The notes: a model not told the origin generated them from the sequence alone. Numbered from the stretch's first letter, positions 1-9,584 are shown. The stretch: DNA of 64,000 bases from Sanchytrium tribonematis (GCA_018985235.1 JADGIG010000001.1:27305-91304); one strand, 5' to 3'. Numbers and translations are program-made.

Positions 1-345
1 TCTTACAATTGTCAATTTTGGAGACGACAAAAAGCTTTTAGCTCAAGCTTTTGCCCCATTAAAAGATCTAAAGGGCAAAGGTATGATTCTTCTCAATTTT
101 GACAAGTTGAATGGTAAGGTGGCATTTCAAGCGCAAATAACTAAGGTTAATTTGTATTTACTTAGGATCTGACTAAAAAGGGATACTCAGCTAAAAGTAT
201 TTTGGAGCCTGTAGCAAAACATTTCGGTGCTAAGATGGGTGGTCGAGAAGAAAATGCTCAAGGCCAAGGCAATTGTTCTGAAATTGAGCAAGTTGAACAG
301 GCAAAATTAATAATTGAACAGCATTTGGCAAATTTAAAAAAATAA
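1..345 (+). CDS. ALA1: Alanyl-tRNA synthetase, C-terminal part (5' end outside window)
   Basis: Partial gene entering from the left edge, read in two exons, 1..145 and 166..345, with a stop at 343-345. The reading frame starts at base 2. Alanyl-tRNA synthetase charges tRNA-Ala in the cytosol and often also in mitochondria. The visible part is the extreme C-terminal domain, which ends with the family signature GAKMGGREENAQGQG (glycine-rich stretch then AQGxG). Joining the exons gives ...FQAQITK|DLTKKGYSAKS, which matches the expected spacing before the glycine-rich stretch. The convergent cytochrome b5-like gene ends 2 bp away. Assignment rests on this short tail only, so it is good but not certain. 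Confidence 0.75.
146..165 (+). other. 20-nt micro-intron in alanyl-tRNA synthetase
   Basis: Sequence GTTAATTTGTATTTACTTAG, phase 0. Without removal the frame hits a stop. With removal the conserved C-terminal domain is continuous. A longer 85-nt reading (81..165) leaves the downstream exon out of frame. Confidence 0.8.
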
Positions 346-347
346 AA

Positions 348-716
348 TTAATTTGGGACAAGATAGCCAAGAAAGCAGGAATCCAGTAGCATATCAGCAT
401 TAACCCATTGATGATATTTCTGAAATTTTTTGGTTCCGTCTCTTCCTGCCACCGAAAATAACATCTCGTAGCCTCCTGGATGAAATTTTAAATATGGTGT
501 TATATTATAAACTTTGCCCATAATCGCAGTCCATGCATCGTTTTTTGCTTTATGCTTGGACAAATCTTCCAAAGTATATCTTTGTGGTCCAGTCCAGCCT
601 TCTCTTAAGTTTTTAGTCTTTTTTAATCTAGCCCAGTCAAGAGGAGAATAGCCTGGCTCTAATATAAATTTTTGTCTCGATATAACAGTTTCTGGAACTC
701 CCAAATTATTATTCAT
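348..716 (-). CDS. Cytochrome b5-like heme-binding protein (IRC21-type)
   Basis: A 122-residue protein. The C-terminal ~75 residues form a cytochrome b5 domain with the first heme-ligand motif HPGG (in KFHPGGYEML) and the second His in KYHQWVN. The preceding GYSPLDWARL segment followed by an LREG turn is characteristic of the fungal Irc21/NCB5OR-like subgroup. It probably acts as a soluble electron carrier, since no membrane anchor is visible. The frame is open further upstream but begins with TTG inside the TTGAAAC element at 725-731; the first ATG is at 716. It converges with alanyl-tRNA synthetase. Confidence 0.8.
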   Translation of the reverse strand: MNNNLGVPETVISRQKFILEPGYSPLDWARLKKTKNLREGWTGPQRYTLEDLSKHKAKNDAWTAIMGKVYNITPYLKFHPGGYEMLFSVAGRDGTKKFQKYHQWVNADMLLDSCFLGYLVPN

Positions 717-724
717 GAGAGGGT

Positions 725-731
725 GTTTCAA
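725..731 (-). promoter_or_regulatory. Start-proximal TTGAAAC element
   Basis: TTGAAAC on the minus strand, 8 bp upstream of the ATG at 716. One of many copies of this element close to start codons in the window. Confidence 0.5.
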
Positions 732-797
732 AGATCATAAAATTAATAGCAAAAAATAAAAAAATGTTTAATTTTTATTTCATATCTAAACAAAACA

Positions 798-1340
798 TTA
801 CTTTTTATCCTTTTTTATGAATTTTGTATATATAAACACCAGGACAGTCACAACGACCACTGTGCGGAAGCTTATTGCAGAGGTCACATCAAGCTTCATT
901 CTTTCTATTTCAGTTTTCACTTCACTTGAGTGCACTTCCAATTTGTTATTGACTTCCTGAGTTCTCATTTCTAAAATGTTAAGCTCCTCTCTTATCTCAT
1001 TTTTTCTGTTATTCATTTCTATTTGCATATCAGATTTTAAATTGCTCATTTCTTGCTTTAGTTCGTCGCCCAACTGCAGCAAATTGTTGTGTATTTGCGT
1101 AGTCTGCGTATTTAAGCCCACATGCTCAGTTTGTCGTATAGATCTTAATTCATTTTTCAATTCAGTCAAGTTTGATTTGTATAAAATTCCGTCACAATCA
1201 AATCGCGATTTTCCCAATAAAATAGATCTAAGACTTCTATTTTTAATATCTACCAATTCCCTGATGGTATTTGTTAATATGACACTGCTTTTTGATGGAA
1301 AAACCCGACTTAGGACTTTATAAACTTGAAAAGTATTCAT
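798..1340 (-). CDS. Mitochondrial coiled-coil membrane protein, DUF1640 (FMP32/CCDC90-like)
   Basis: A 180-residue protein with a long coiled coil (about residues 75-150) and a single C-terminal transmembrane helix (about 157-175) followed by a lysine-rich tail. This matches the DUF1640 family (yeast Fmp32, animal MCUR1/CCDC90), inner-membrane proteins linked to cytochrome oxidase assembly and calcium uniporter scaffolding. The heptad-rich segment with MNNRKNEIREELN resembles the conserved family core. The start is the ATG at 1340, 12 bp downstream of a minus-strand CTTGAAAC. The N-terminus is basic and could be a mitochondrial targeting signal. Family membership is likely; function is inferred from relatives. 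Confidence 0.6.
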   Translation of the reverse strand: MNTFQVYKVLSRVFPSKSSVILTNTIRELVDIKNRSLRSILLGKSRFDCDGILYKSNLTELKNELRSIRQTEHVGLNTQTTQIHNNLLQLGDELKQEMSNLKSDMQIEMNNRKNEIREELNILEMRTQEVNNKLEVHSSEVKTEIERMKLDVTSAISFRTVVVVTVLVFIYTKFIKKDKK

Positions 1341-1352
1341 GTAATATTTAGT

Positions 1353-1360
1353 GTTTCAAG
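1353..1360 (-). promoter_or_regulatory. Start-proximal CTTGAAAC element
   Basis: CTTGAAAC on the minus strand, upstream of the ATG at 1340. Same element as at many other starts here. Confidence 0.5.
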
Positions 1361-1472
1361 AACAATTTGTATAATAATCAATTCCGGGAGTATTTTTATC
1401 ACAATGCGATGTAACGAATAAGACTTGGAGTAATTTCGTATATGTGCAAAATTACGAGCTAGGGTCAAACAA

Positions 1473-2039
1473 ATGGCAGACACAATTGGTGACAATATAC
1501 AATGGAGGGCAAAGCAACATGATAGAAAGAAAAAAAGAATGCAGCAGATATCTGAAGAAAATTTAAAGTTGTTAGATGGAACCGTAAAAGGACAGTATGA
1601 TTATGTATTAGCTCGTGCACATCAGTGCGAAATAAAATTAGAAAAATTGAGCATTGAGCGATTTGTAGAAGAAAGTAGCAAACTTATAGAAAATTTAGGG
1701 CTCACCGTCATTGTTGCTTCTGGAGCTTTGAGATGCATTGCAATAATTAAAAATCTAAAACATGAGCACAATTGTGTTGCCAAACTATTTGCGAAGCATC
1801 TCAAAATCGATGAGCAGGTAAAATTTTTAAATAAGCCCGAATGTTATTTGGGTGTGGGCACACCTCAAAGGATACTAAAATTACCCATTGAGCCCAAATT
1901 AATTATTTTCGACGCGAGTTATGTTGATATGAAAAAAAAAACTATTTTCGATCACAAGGATATTAGAATTGATGCACTTAAATGCGTAGATGAATATCCG
2001 AATGCTAAAATTTGCTTGTGGTCGCGAAGTATCGAATAA
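1473..2039 (+). CDS. CMS1: Cms1-like ribosome biogenesis protein
   Basis: A 188-residue protein with the Cms1/CMSS1 signature: a basic N-terminus, then SGALRCIAIIKNLK, KLFAKHLKIDEQVKFL and VGTPQRILKL. These resemble the decayed helicase-like motifs of this family. Yeast Cms1 associates with the 90S/U3 small-subunit processome in the nucleolus. The protein is shorter than yeast Cms1, mainly at the N-terminus. The start is the first ATG, at 1473. It is followed 36 bp later by EMC6 on the same strand, with A/T-rich sequence between. The assignment rests on several adjacent motifs and is fairly secure. Confidence 0.75.
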   Translation: MADTIGDNIQWRAKQHDRKKKRMQQISEENLKLLDGTVKGQYDYVLARAHQCEIKLEKLSIERFVEESSKLIENLGLTVIVASGALRCIAIIKNLKHEHNCVAKLFAKHLKIDEQVKFLNKPECYLGVGTPQRILKLPIEPKLIIFDASYVDMKKKTIFDHKDIRIDALKCVDEYPNAKICLWSRSIE

Positions 2040-2075
2040 ATAATTTATTAATATACAATTAAAACAAATTCTCTT

Positions 2076-2402
2076 ATGAAACAAAAAAATTTGGCAAATC
2101 TAACATACAATTTTAAAGTTCAGTCTTACTCAAAAGGCGTCATTGCTTTAATTGCAGGGTCCTCTGCGGGTTACCTAGGATTTCAAGGTTTGTATGGTCT
2201 ATATTATTGGTGTGCTTGGAGCTTACTTGGAAGCATGATAGAGATATTGAAAACTCAAGGCAATCCAGACAAGTACTTCTCAGAACGCACAAATTTAGTC
2301 TCATACGTCGCCACCACTTATGTTTCTTTGACGGCTAGTCTGGGTCTAACATACGTACTCTTTTGGACCTTCTTTTACAATATTATTCATGTCTACCAAT
2401 GA
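2076..2402 (+). CDS. EMC6: ER membrane complex subunit 6
   Basis: A 108-residue membrane protein. It has hydrophobic segments near residues 20-55 and 75-105, including the conserved AGYLGFQGLYG turn, a KYF motif and the C-terminal LFWTFFYNIIHVY that is typical of EMC6. The EMC inserts tail-anchored and polytopic proteins into the ER membrane. Length fits the family (about 110 residues). It lies between CMS1 and the convergent IPP1 gene, with a 61 bp A/T-rich gap to the latter. Confidence 0.85.
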   Translation: MKQKNLANLTYNFKVQSYSKGVIALIAGSSAGYLGFQGLYGLYYWCAWSLLGSMIEILKTQGNPDKYFSERTNLVSYVATTYVSLTASLGLTYVLFWTFFYNIIHVYQ

Positions 2403-2463
2403 TATGGATGATCAAATAAAATTATAAATCAAATTGAGTCATTTAGAGTTTACTAAGGGATAG

Positions 2464-3381
2464 TCAGTTTGAAGCGGAAATAAAAAACCATTTATCAACC
2501 GAAGGGTCGATAGCGGCATCAGGTTGGACATCAGCGGCTGGAACTTTGCCTAATTCTTCTCCTTTCACTCTATATGGAGATTCTACAACAGCTGCATTTG
2601 CTGTGCTAATTTCATATTTTTCAGTTTTGTTTGGAACTACATTTAATATAAGTTTTTTCCAATCTTCATGACAGCTTGAAATAATGTCATTTGCATAAAG
2701 TCGACCTTTCGCGATGCCTCCAAAAGCAAATACATTTTCTTTCTTACCATCTGGAATCTTGTAAATTCTAAACCATTCATTTGTAGCTCTCATCAAACCC
2801 GGCATATACTTTTCCACATCCTCTATATCGTGTAGCTTTGAGGCCAATGGATCCGTCACATCTATAACGATGATTTTCCAATCGGTTTCACCTTCATCAA
2901 GTAATGCAACGCAACCCAAAACTTTCACTTGTTTTACCTGGCCAACGTAACCTACTCGCTCACCAATTTCGCATACGTCCAATGGATCGTTATCCCCAGC
3001 TGCTTTAGTATCAGGGTGAATGTGGGTTGGATCTTCCCAAGTCTGAGGAAATGCACCGTAGTTCCAAATATATCCTTTGTGAGGGAAGCAATTTCTCACA
3101 AATCTCACTTTTCCTTTTTTAATGTCCTGGGTGATAGGATTAAGCAAATTAGTTTTACTAATTTCCATTTTTGCATTGGTCCATCTTGGCACTTCTACAA
3201 TCATGTTCAAAATTCCATTTGCTTTGTCCGCATACAATGGAATATCGTGGAAAGGACTAATCGGCTTATCATCAACTTGCAAATATAATTTATATTCTTC
3301 GGTATGTTTTGCTCCAACTTGTCTTAGAGAATACATCAATCTCTTGGAAAACGTTTGAAAAATCCCCGTGTTGATATTCAT
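2464..3381 (-). CDS. IPP1: Inorganic pyrophosphatase (family I)
   Basis: Hydrolyses pyrophosphate to phosphate. The protein is close to yeast Ipp1 along its length: [15 protein letters not shown] near the start, [30 protein letters not shown], the metal-binding signature [25 protein letters not shown] and the C-terminal KWFFIS. The ATG at 3381 leaves a short extension (about 15 residues) before the canonical fungal start at 3336, which could be a mitochondrial leader. A still earlier in-frame ATG at 3438 would overlap the divergent gene and is unlikely. Only 11 bp separate the 3381 ATG from the ATG of the divergent ATG14-like gene. Confidence 0.95.
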   Translation of the reverse strand: MNINTGIFQTFSKRLMYSLRQVGAKHTEEYKLYLQVDDKPISPFHDIPLYADKANGILNMIVEVPRWTNAKMEISKTNLLNPITQDIKKGKVRFVRNCFPHKGYIWNYGAFPQTWEDPTHIHPDTKAAGDNDPLDVCEIGERVGYVGQVKQVKVLGCVALLDEGETDWKIIVIDVTDPLASKLHDIEDVEKYMPGLMRATNEWFRIYKIPDGKKENVFAFGGIAKGRLYANDIISSCHEDWKKLILNVVPNKTEKYEISTANAAVVESPYRVKGEELGKVPAADVQPDAAIDPSVDKWFFISASN

Positions 3382-3392
3382 TATAATCCTAT

Positions 3393-4526
3393 ATGGAAAC
3401 TCTAAGTATATGCAGCCAATGCAAGCAAAATCAGCCATTTATATGCCTTTCATGTGTTCAAAAAGAAAAGAATACGCTCAGAACTCAGCTACCAGATTTA
3501 CGTAAACAATATGGAATTCTAGAAAAGAAACTTCAGCCACAGAATTGGAATAATTCTTTTACTCTTTTCAAGCACTGGAGAGATGTTTTCATTACCAAAT
3601 GTCAAATCGAACGGCGAAAAATAGGTGAATTACAAGCTAAAATCAACGCTTTGAGGTCTAAAATTTATTTTGAAATTCCCAACCACCCAAAAGTCGACGA
3701 GGTCGATATAAATAATAATTTTACAAAAATTCAAAAATTCAAGGAAACTCAGGTTTTAGATTTGAGGTTCAAATTGCAGATCGACTTTTACCATTCGTTG
3801 GATATGTACTCAAGTTATCGAAATGACACTGCCTATGCTAATATTATAGGTAGTATACCCTGCCCCATTCAAATCAGCGTTTTTCAGCTTCCTATTGAGG
3901 ATTTGTTAGGAATTTTAGGGCACTCTTGTTTAGTTTTAAAATTATTTGAAAAGTTTTACGGAATTGAATTACAATTTGACTATCAATTAAGGAACAGTCA
4001 TTCAAAAGTTTCTGTTCATCATAACATGTCAGGCATTCCTGTTTTGCAGGAATATGAGTATGATTTATATATACCGGAATCAGTATTCCATTGGAAAAAC
4101 GAAAAAGACGAAAATTTGGATGTGAATTACATCAAAAATTTTATTATAGCAATTAGCCTGTTGATTTACGAAATATCTTGCTTATACGAAATCCAAGATA
4201 TGATGCATTTCATAAAGAATCCATTTTCTCTTCTTCTAAATCCTCCCAACGAAGCTAAATACGACAGGCAAGTTTTGGAAATCATGAAGCTTGTGGTAGA
4301 GGAATTTCTCAAAGTACCTGCATTTAATAATTTGCTAGAACAAGTATTAAGACCGTCCGGATATGGAATGATAAATGAAATCTCGTCGGAATCTTCAACT
4401 CATTCATTGGAAGACTATACCATTCTGAAAGTTACTGAAGAGCAGCCACATCAGATCACTGAAATCTGGGAAGATCTTAAGTATCATTTAAAACTTCTTC
4501 ATCCACCTTTCGATATTTTAAATTAA
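3393..4526 (+). CDS. Atg14/UVRAG-family autophagy or vacuolar-sorting protein (probable)
   Basis: A 377-residue protein. The N-terminus has two CxxC pairs (CSQC and CLSC), as in Atg14/Barkor. This is followed by a coiled coil (about residues 25-105) and a C-terminal region with [27 protein letters not shown], which resembles the Vps38/UVRAG/Atg14 fold. Such proteins are regulatory subunits of the Vps34 PI3-kinase complex on pre-autophagosomal or endosomal membranes. Assignment to the Atg14 rather than the Vps38 branch rests only on the N-terminal cysteines. Alternative: another coiled-coil zinc protein. Confidence 0.5.
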   Translation: METLSICSQCKQNQPFICLSCVQKEKNTLRTQLPDLRKQYGILEKKLQPQNWNNSFTLFKHWRDVFITKCQIERRKIGELQAKINALRSKIYFEIPNHPKVDEVDINNNFTKIQKFKETQVLDLRFKLQIDFYHSLDMYSSYRNDTAYANIIGSIPCPIQISVFQLPIEDLLGILGHSCLVLKLFEKFYGIELQFDYQLRNSHSKVSVHHNMSGIPVLQEYEYDLYIPESVFHWKNEKDENLDVNYIKNFIIAISLLIYEISCLYEIQDMMHFIKNPFSLLLNPPNEAKYDRQVLEIMKLVVEEFLKVPAFNNLLEQVLRPSGYGMINEISSESSTHSLEDYTILKVTEEQPHQITEIWEDLKYHLKLLHPPFDILN

Positions 4527-4576
4527 ATTATAGAAGCTTTTGAATTTGAGGTCGAATAAAACAATTCCCCGTGTTT

Positions 4577-5345
4577 ATGCTTATTTTTGTTTGCTTAGCT
4601 CTGATTTTTGCCTACGACGAATTGGACTTTGAATTGTTCAATATTCACCAACAGGCGTTGAAATTATTTCCCCAAGAAAATCAGCATTATACCAATTGGT
4701 ATATTGTATTAGGTGTAGAAGGATTTTCAGACTTTAAAAAAATTAAAAAGGCCTATAAACATATTTCACTGAAATATCATCCTGATAAAATACCGAAAAA
4801 GGACCCAAGTACATTAGAAAAGGTCAATTTGAAGGAACTCAAGCCAGGGAAAGAAACTATCAAACATTTGGCCACTAACATGGCTGATCCTCATCAGTAT
4901 TACAGCCTTGTAACTGTGATTTATAACACTCTGAAGCAGTCGCATAAGAAAGAAAGATATGATCATTACTTTAAATTTGGGTATTTTCGATTTATATAGA
5001 ATGCCGATCCTTAAGGATGGCGAATACAGAGTGAAGCGATATCAACCTTCAATCTGGTTCGTTTTTGCGTTTTTATTTGTTTTAAGCGTTGGTGTTCATG
5101 CTTTAGTTCTTTTCGTAAAAGATGTGCAAATTAAATCAAAATACGGTAGAATTCCAGAAGTAATGACCTTGCAAGATAAAGATGAACTGAAAAAACTGGT
5201 TAAAAAGTATGATCTCACAAAAGAGGAAATTCAAGACAAGAGCCTTTTACAAATCAAAGAAGATATTGGGGAGTATGAGCCGTTTTCTTACAAAGATGTA
5301 TGGTTATTCAAGATTTTAAGCAAAAAAGCAGATAAAATAGAGTAA
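4577..5345 (+). CDS. Membrane-anchored J-domain protein of the ER (DNAJC1/Erj5-like)
   Basis: Two exons, 4577..4980 and 5000..5345, giving 249 residues. There is an N-terminal signal/anchor (LIFVCLALIFAY). The J-domain lies near residues 40-130 with the HPD motif in SLKYHPDK. Its tail motif RYDHYFKFG continues across the intron into MPILKDGEYRVKRYQPS. A transmembrane helix lies at about 150-172. The layout suggests an ER Hsp70 (BiP) co-chaperone. The open frame begins with GTG at 4571; the first ATG is at 4577. The apparent stop of the first exon is the TAG that ends the micro-intron. QCR7 converges 2 bp beyond the stop. Confidence 0.8.
4981..4999 (+). other. 19-nt micro-intron in J-protein gene
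   Basis: GTATTTTCGATTTATATAG. Removal joins ...KFG to MPILKDG through a split Gly codon (gg|a) and restores the J-protein. Confidence 0.9.
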
Positions 5346-5347
5346 AT

Positions 5348-5728
5348 TTACTTCAAATTATCGTAGTGCTGCTTTTCATCAATTTCACGCTCAACATCTC
5401 GAACCAATTTGGTTAATTGCATGTCACTTTCCATTTTTGAAAGTTGTTGTCCTTTTGGAACTTCTTCTTTCTGATTAATTGACAATTGCATTGCGCGTTT
5501 TTGTCTATACATTCTTTGTTGAAGCTCCTCTTTTGGAAGTCTTTTAATAGCCTTCTTTACTGCTTCATCTTCTGTTCGAAGTAAGTCGTCATATTTCAGG
5601 CCAACTTTTCTATATCCTGCTAGATCTTGATATTTTGAAGCTATTGGAACGATAACACTGCGTAAAGAATTGGAGCTTCTTATGGTCTTGACAATTGCTT
5701 GAGTAATTTTGGAATAAACTCTCTCCAT
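5348..5728 (-). CDS. QCR7: Cytochrome bc1 complex subunit 7
   Basis: Subunit of respiratory complex III in the mitochondrial inner membrane. Family motifs are clear: LAGYRKVGLKYDDLL, KRLPKEELQQRMYR and RAMQLSI, with an acidic helical C-terminus. The start MERVYSKITQAI at 5728 gives 126 residues, matching the usual ~127. The frame extends upstream to an ATG that overlaps the RPB11 stop, but that extension is not family-like. It lies downstream of RPB11 on the same strand and its stop is 2 bp from the convergent J-protein. Confidence 0.9.
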   Translation of the reverse strand: MERVYSKITQAIVKTIRSSNSLRSVIVPIASKYQDLAGYRKVGLKYDDLLRTEDEAVKKAIKRLPKEELQQRMYRQKRAMQLSINQKEEVPKGQQLSKMESDMQLTKLVRDVEREIDEKQHYDNLK

Positions 5729-5805
5729 CAGAAATTTGAAACGAGGATTATAAATTTTCAAATTGATTAACGACAGTATAGCGGCGAGTTCATTCCACTT
5801 CATAA

Positions 5806-6150
5806 TCAATGCATTTTATTTTGAATTTCTTTGGAAAAATTTACTTTAAGCTTCCCAATCTCTTCTAAAATTTGTGTCAAAGTCAACTCAAATACCTCTG
5901 CTGGGGAACTATCGCCGTCTGTCGATATTCGAAGTTCAAAATTGTGCTGTAGGGGATGAGGTACTTTATATCCAGCAAATATGACATTCTTTTGTCTTTG
6001 CAATTTTTGTACAATCCACTGCGCTACGGTATGGTCTTCTCTTTCTATTTTAAATATTGCAGTGTTAGGCTTTGTATCGTCTTTTTTCATTTCCAGTTTC
6101 TTCGTATTCGAAGGAAGCACAATTGCTTCAAATCTGTCTGGTAGATTCAT
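5806..6150 (-). CDS. RPB11: RNA polymerase II subunit RPB11
   Basis: A 114-residue protein of the alpha/AC19-like family that pairs with Rpb3 in Pol II assembly. Characteristic stretches are AIFKIEREDHTVAQWI, FAGYKVPHPLQHNFELRI and a C-terminal helix ending in FSKEIQNKM. Length matches Rpb11 (about 115-120) rather than the longer AC19. The start at 6150 begins MNLPDRFEAIV, as in orthologues. Confidence 0.92.
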   Translation of the reverse strand: MNLPDRFEAIVLPSNTKKLEMKKDDTKPNTAIFKIEREDHTVAQWIVQKLQRQKNVIFAGYKVPHPLQHNFELRISTDGDSSPAEVFELTLTQILEEIGKLKVNFSKEIQNKMH

Positions 6151-6189
6151 TTGTTTTGGAAGGAGTTGTCAAATTTTATAATTATTTTA

Positions 6190-7645
6190 TTAGCATCGAC
6201 TTATACCCCGAAAAGCTTCCAAATTATTTAAAACTTCTTCATCAACAGATCCGCATACGTATTTTCCAGTAAATACTGAATCCTCAAACTCAGTTATTGC
6301 CGGATTAAATTTTGTACAGCATGTTTTAAGTTCTTCAATATTCATATAAACCACTGCATCTGCACCCAAAGCCGCTGCTATTTCTGAATTGCTTTTTTGA
6401 TAAGCAATTAATTCTTGCCTTGTTGGCATATCTATTCCGTAAACATTAGGCCATCTATATGAGTACAAATTACTTAATTTCAGGAGCGCAACTTGCAAAA
6501 TAAACTTTTTTAGCACCGCATTCTCTCGCCATGTTTATTATCTCCTTCGATGTTGTGCCCCGTACCACACTATCGTCTACAAGTAGAACATTTTTGCCCT
6601 CAAATTCTGATATTATCGGTGATAGTTTTCTCCTGACTGCTTTCACCCTCAGCGTTTGACCAGGCATTATAAAAGTTCTGCCAATATATCTGTTTTTAAT
6701 AAAGCCCTCTCGGTATGGGATCTCCAAATTTTGAGCTACCTGCAATGCACTTACTCTAGATGTGTCCGGCACAGGAATGATAACTTCAATATCTTTCAAA
6801 ATATCAGAGAGTTTGCTTTTAATTCTACAAGCCATCTTCTCGCCCATAGATAATCTGGCCTTGTAAACGCTGATTCCATCCATTACAGAATCAGGTCTAG
6901 AGAAGTAAATGTACTCAAACAAACACGGTGTGTACGAAAATGCAACAGTGCTATGCATTGATAGTCTATTGTCAAGCTTTCTGATTACTACCTGCCCTGG
7001 GCCAATATCTTTTATCATTTTAAAACCTAAGAGAGACAGTGCAACACTTTCAGAAGCAATTCCGAAATCATTTGTATCATTCATGCCATAGCATAATGGA
7101 CGAATCGCCCAGGGGTCTCTGAACCCAACAAGACCAAAGCCTGCAATCAATAGAACGCAGGCATAACCTCCTTTACAAATTTCATTAATTTTTTTGATAG
7201 CGCTAACAACATTTTCTTCTGAAGGATCCTCATCGGATAAGAATGAAGCGAATAGGTTAAGCAATAATTCGGTGTCCGAATCAGTATTGATATGTCTTGA
7301 TTTGCCAATGAGCGATTTAATCTCTCTAGTATTAACCAAATTTCCGTTGTGAGCAATTGCTAGTCCAAATGGTGAATTAACGTAGAGTGGCTGAACTAGA
7401 TTTATACTATTATCTCCGCTGGTAGGATAACGTACATGACCGATTCCGCAGTTACCCTTTAGGGAAGCCAACTCGGCGTCAGGGATGTCCTTGACTAAAC
7501 CTTTCTTTTTTGTTTGATAAAATCTAGAATTATTTAATGTGAGTAGTCCACATGCATCTTGTCCTCGGTGTTGCAGTGTTGATAATGATTCATATAGCAA
7601 TGATGAACATGGTGATTGTAATGAGAGTCCGACGATTCCACACAT
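6190..7645 (-). CDS. ADE4: Amidophosphoribosyltransferase (purine synthesis)
   Basis: Catalyses the first committed step of purine synthesis, turning PRPP and glutamine into phosphoribosylamine. Exons on the minus strand are 7645..6474 and 6454..6190, encoding 478 residues. The protein starts MCGIVGL with the catalytic Cys2 and no propeptide, followed by LQHRGQDACG. The PRPP-binding loop is LLVDDSVVRGTT. The micro-intron lies inside the conserved segment: exon 1 ends CAPEI and exon 2 resumes KWPNVYGIDMPTRQELIAY. Without splicing the protein would lose about 87 residues that belong to the conserved domain. Confidence 0.95.
6455..6473 (-). other. 19-nt micro-intron in ADE4
   Basis: Minus-strand GTAATTTGTACTCATATAG. 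Joining aa|a gives Lys and restores APEIKWPNVYGIDMP exactly as in the family. Confidence 0.93.
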
Positions 7646-7720
7646 AGAATAAAAATTTAGAATAAAAGGGGATACAACTGATTTAACTTTGTCAACGACG
7701 ATCCCTATAACTTTTATTTA

Positions 7721-8983
7721 TCAAGTTTGCGACAAAAGAATTGGAATTTGAGTTCCGATTGAGATAACACATGCTTTGGGAAAATTTTTAGCCATAGATG
7801 ATCGTTCTTGAACAATGTTCCAAGTTTGATTTTTAAGATCAAAATACTTGACAGAACCAAGCTTGACAGATTTTTTGACTGTATTCGCAGATAAATTAAA
7901 TGCACCGGATAAGAATTTGGTGCTATTGGTCTCCGTTTCTTTATTTACAAACACAAAACTGGAAAATTGGTCCTTCATAGATAAAATGTCATTGAATCTT
8001 TGGTCACTAATATCCGAAGGCCTATACAACGCCTTATAAACCAAACTAATATCCTCAGAAGAGCTTCTCCGGATTGGGTTCCAGCAAACATTTACGATGA
8101 AGTTTGCTAATGCTGTATTCGTAGAATTAGGTTCCAAATTAGATAATTTTAAGACGTAGTCGCGCAGAGACTCTATGGGAAGATTATATATAAAATGGTA
8201 CAAGTAAACAGCATCATTAAAATTATTAGAAATTATGGGACTTCCACGTTTATCGATTTTGAAAGTAGATTTTCCAAGCTTTTGCCCAGATTCGTCTGTC
8301 AATATATTTGTTGTGATTCCATATAATGATCCTACGTCACTTTTTACTTTTCGAGCTAAATCTATTCCACTAAGGATGTTTCCGAATTGATCGGATCCAC
8401 CCAATTGAATTGAACAATTGTGATGATCCATTAAATGGCAAAAGTCATTAGCTTGGAAAATCATATAACTGAATTCAGTGAAGCTAATTCCAGTTTTAAG
8501 ACGGGCAGATACGCTATCTCGAGAAAGCATTTGATTAATTTGAAAATTCTTTCCTAGACTTAGAAATTCTTTTAGTGTTATATTATTCCATGAATTTTTT
8601 AATATCTTAAAAGGATTGCTGAATTTCATCATTTCTTGTGAGTTTTTGCTTATAATTTTTACCTTGTCAGTAATTTGTTTGCTATTTTCAACTACAATTG
8701 CCTCTTGTATGGCTTTTCTTTCTTTGGCTCTACCAGATGGATCCCCAATCATTCCAGTAAACTCACCAATCAAAATTATACCAATGTGGTTATATTTTGA
8801 AAACCAATTACATGCCATAAGCTGAGCAAAATGACCTAAATGTAAATATGGTGCTGTGGGGTCGATACCCAAATAAAACGTTCTTGGCTGGCTTAAAAAT
8901 AATTCCAATTCGCCGAATGTTTTAGGCGTCTGTGCTGTGGTTTGATTCAACAGCAAACGCTCTTGCAATTTCTTTAAAATCAT
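7721..8983 (-). CDS. MSY1: Mitochondrial (bacterial-type) tyrosyl-tRNA synthetase
   Basis: A 420-residue class I synthetase of the bacterial/organellar TyrRS type. It has YLGIDPTAPYLHLGH (HIGH box), LIGEFTGMIGDPSGRAKER and KLGKSTFKI (KMSKS-like loop), with a degenerate S4-like C-terminus. It would charge mitochondrial tRNA-Tyr. The start at 8983 (MILKKLQERLLLN) is immediately preceded by TTTTGAAA. An upstream in-frame codon would collide with the divergent UBC6 gene, whose ATG is only 22 bp away. Confidence 0.9.
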   Translation of the reverse strand: MILKKLQERLLLNQTTAQTPKTFGELELFLSQPRTFYLGIDPTAPYLHLGHFAQLMACNWFSKYNHIGIILIGEFTGMIGDPSGRAKERKAIQEAIVVENSKQITDKVKIISKNSQEMMKFSNPFKILKNSWNNITLKEFLSLGKNFQINQMLSRDSVSARLKTGISFTEFSYMIFQANDFCHLMDHHNCSIQLGGSDQFGNILSGIDLARKVKSDVGSLYGITTNILTDESGQKLGKSTFKIDKRGSPIISNNFNDAVYLYHFIYNLPIESLRDYVLKLSNLEPNSTNTALANFIVNVCWNPIRRSSSEDISLVYKALYRPSDISDQRFNDILSMKDQFSSFVFVNKETETNSTKFLSGAFNLSANTVKKSVKLGSVKYFDLKNQTWNIVQERSSMAKNFPKACVISIGTQIPILLSQT

Positions 8984-9005
8984 TTTCAAAACAAATTTGT
9001 AGGAG

Positions 9006-9584
9006 ATGAGTTCCAATAAGCGACTACTGAAAGAAATAATGGAGCTTCAAAATGATCCTGATATCCATATTAGTATTCTTGAGGATATGAATGACGTCCA
9101 TTATACGATTAGAGGTCCCACTGATTCAATTTATGAAAACGGTCTATACCATGGAAGATTATTGATTCCATCCCAATACCCATTAAAACCACCTTCTATA
9201 TATTTCATGACTCCTAATGGCCGATTTGCAATTGACACCAAGATCTGTCTCTCCATCTCTGATTTTCACGAAGAATCCTGGAATCCTTCTTGGTCTCTGA
9301 GAACAGCCCTTTTAGCAATATCAGCATTTATGAACCAGGAAACTCCTGGTGCTATAGGATACATACAAGTTAATGAACCTGAGAGAAAGCGAATGACTAA
9401 ATTATCAAGAACTTGGGAATGCCCAATGTGCAAACAGCCCAACAACCATTTTTTACAAGTCGAAGAAGAAGAAGAAGCAGAACCTGCTAAGCAAGATCTG
9501 CATGGAAAATCTCACACATTGGACTTTATGATTTTGGCTTGTCTACTACTCGCCTTTGCTATCTTTATAAATAAATTTATCTAG
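9006..9584 (+). CDS. UBC6: ER tail-anchored ubiquitin-conjugating enzyme
   Basis: An E2 enzyme of the Ubc6/UBE2J class that serves ER-associated degradation. The UBC fold covers residues 1-130. The active-site Cys lies in KICLSISDFHEESWNPSW, the signature of this class, which lacks the usual HPN. It is followed by an acidic linker and a single C-terminal transmembrane helix (LDFMILACLLLAFAIFI) for tail anchoring. A CPMC pair sits after the E2 domain. The 192-residue length is short for the family but complete. Divergent from MSY1. Confidence 0.92.
   Translation: MSSNKRLLKEIMELQNDPDIHISILEDMNDVHYTIRGPTDSIYENGLYHGRLLIPSQYPLKPPSIYFMTPNGRFAIDTKICLSISDFHEESWNPSWSLRTALLAISAFMNQETPGAIGYIQVNEPERKRMTKLSRTWECPMCKQPNNHFLQVEEEEEAEPAKQDLHGKSHTLDFMILACLLLAFAIFINKFI

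Noticed and set aside
81-165. A conventional 85-nt intron (GTATGA...TTAG) in the alanyl-tRNA synthetase gene.
   Set aside because: It leaves the downstream exon out of frame (immediate TAA), while the read-through sequence plus a 20-nt intron at 146-165 keeps the frame and family spacing.
3382-3438. IPP1 starting at the in-frame ATG at 3438.
   Set aside because: It would overlap the coding start of the divergent ATG14-like gene, and homologous sequence begins only near 3336.
5729-5809. Longer QCR7 starting at an ATG overlapping the RPB11 stop.
   Set aside because: The extra 27 residues are not family-like; the internal Met at 5728 gives the usual length.
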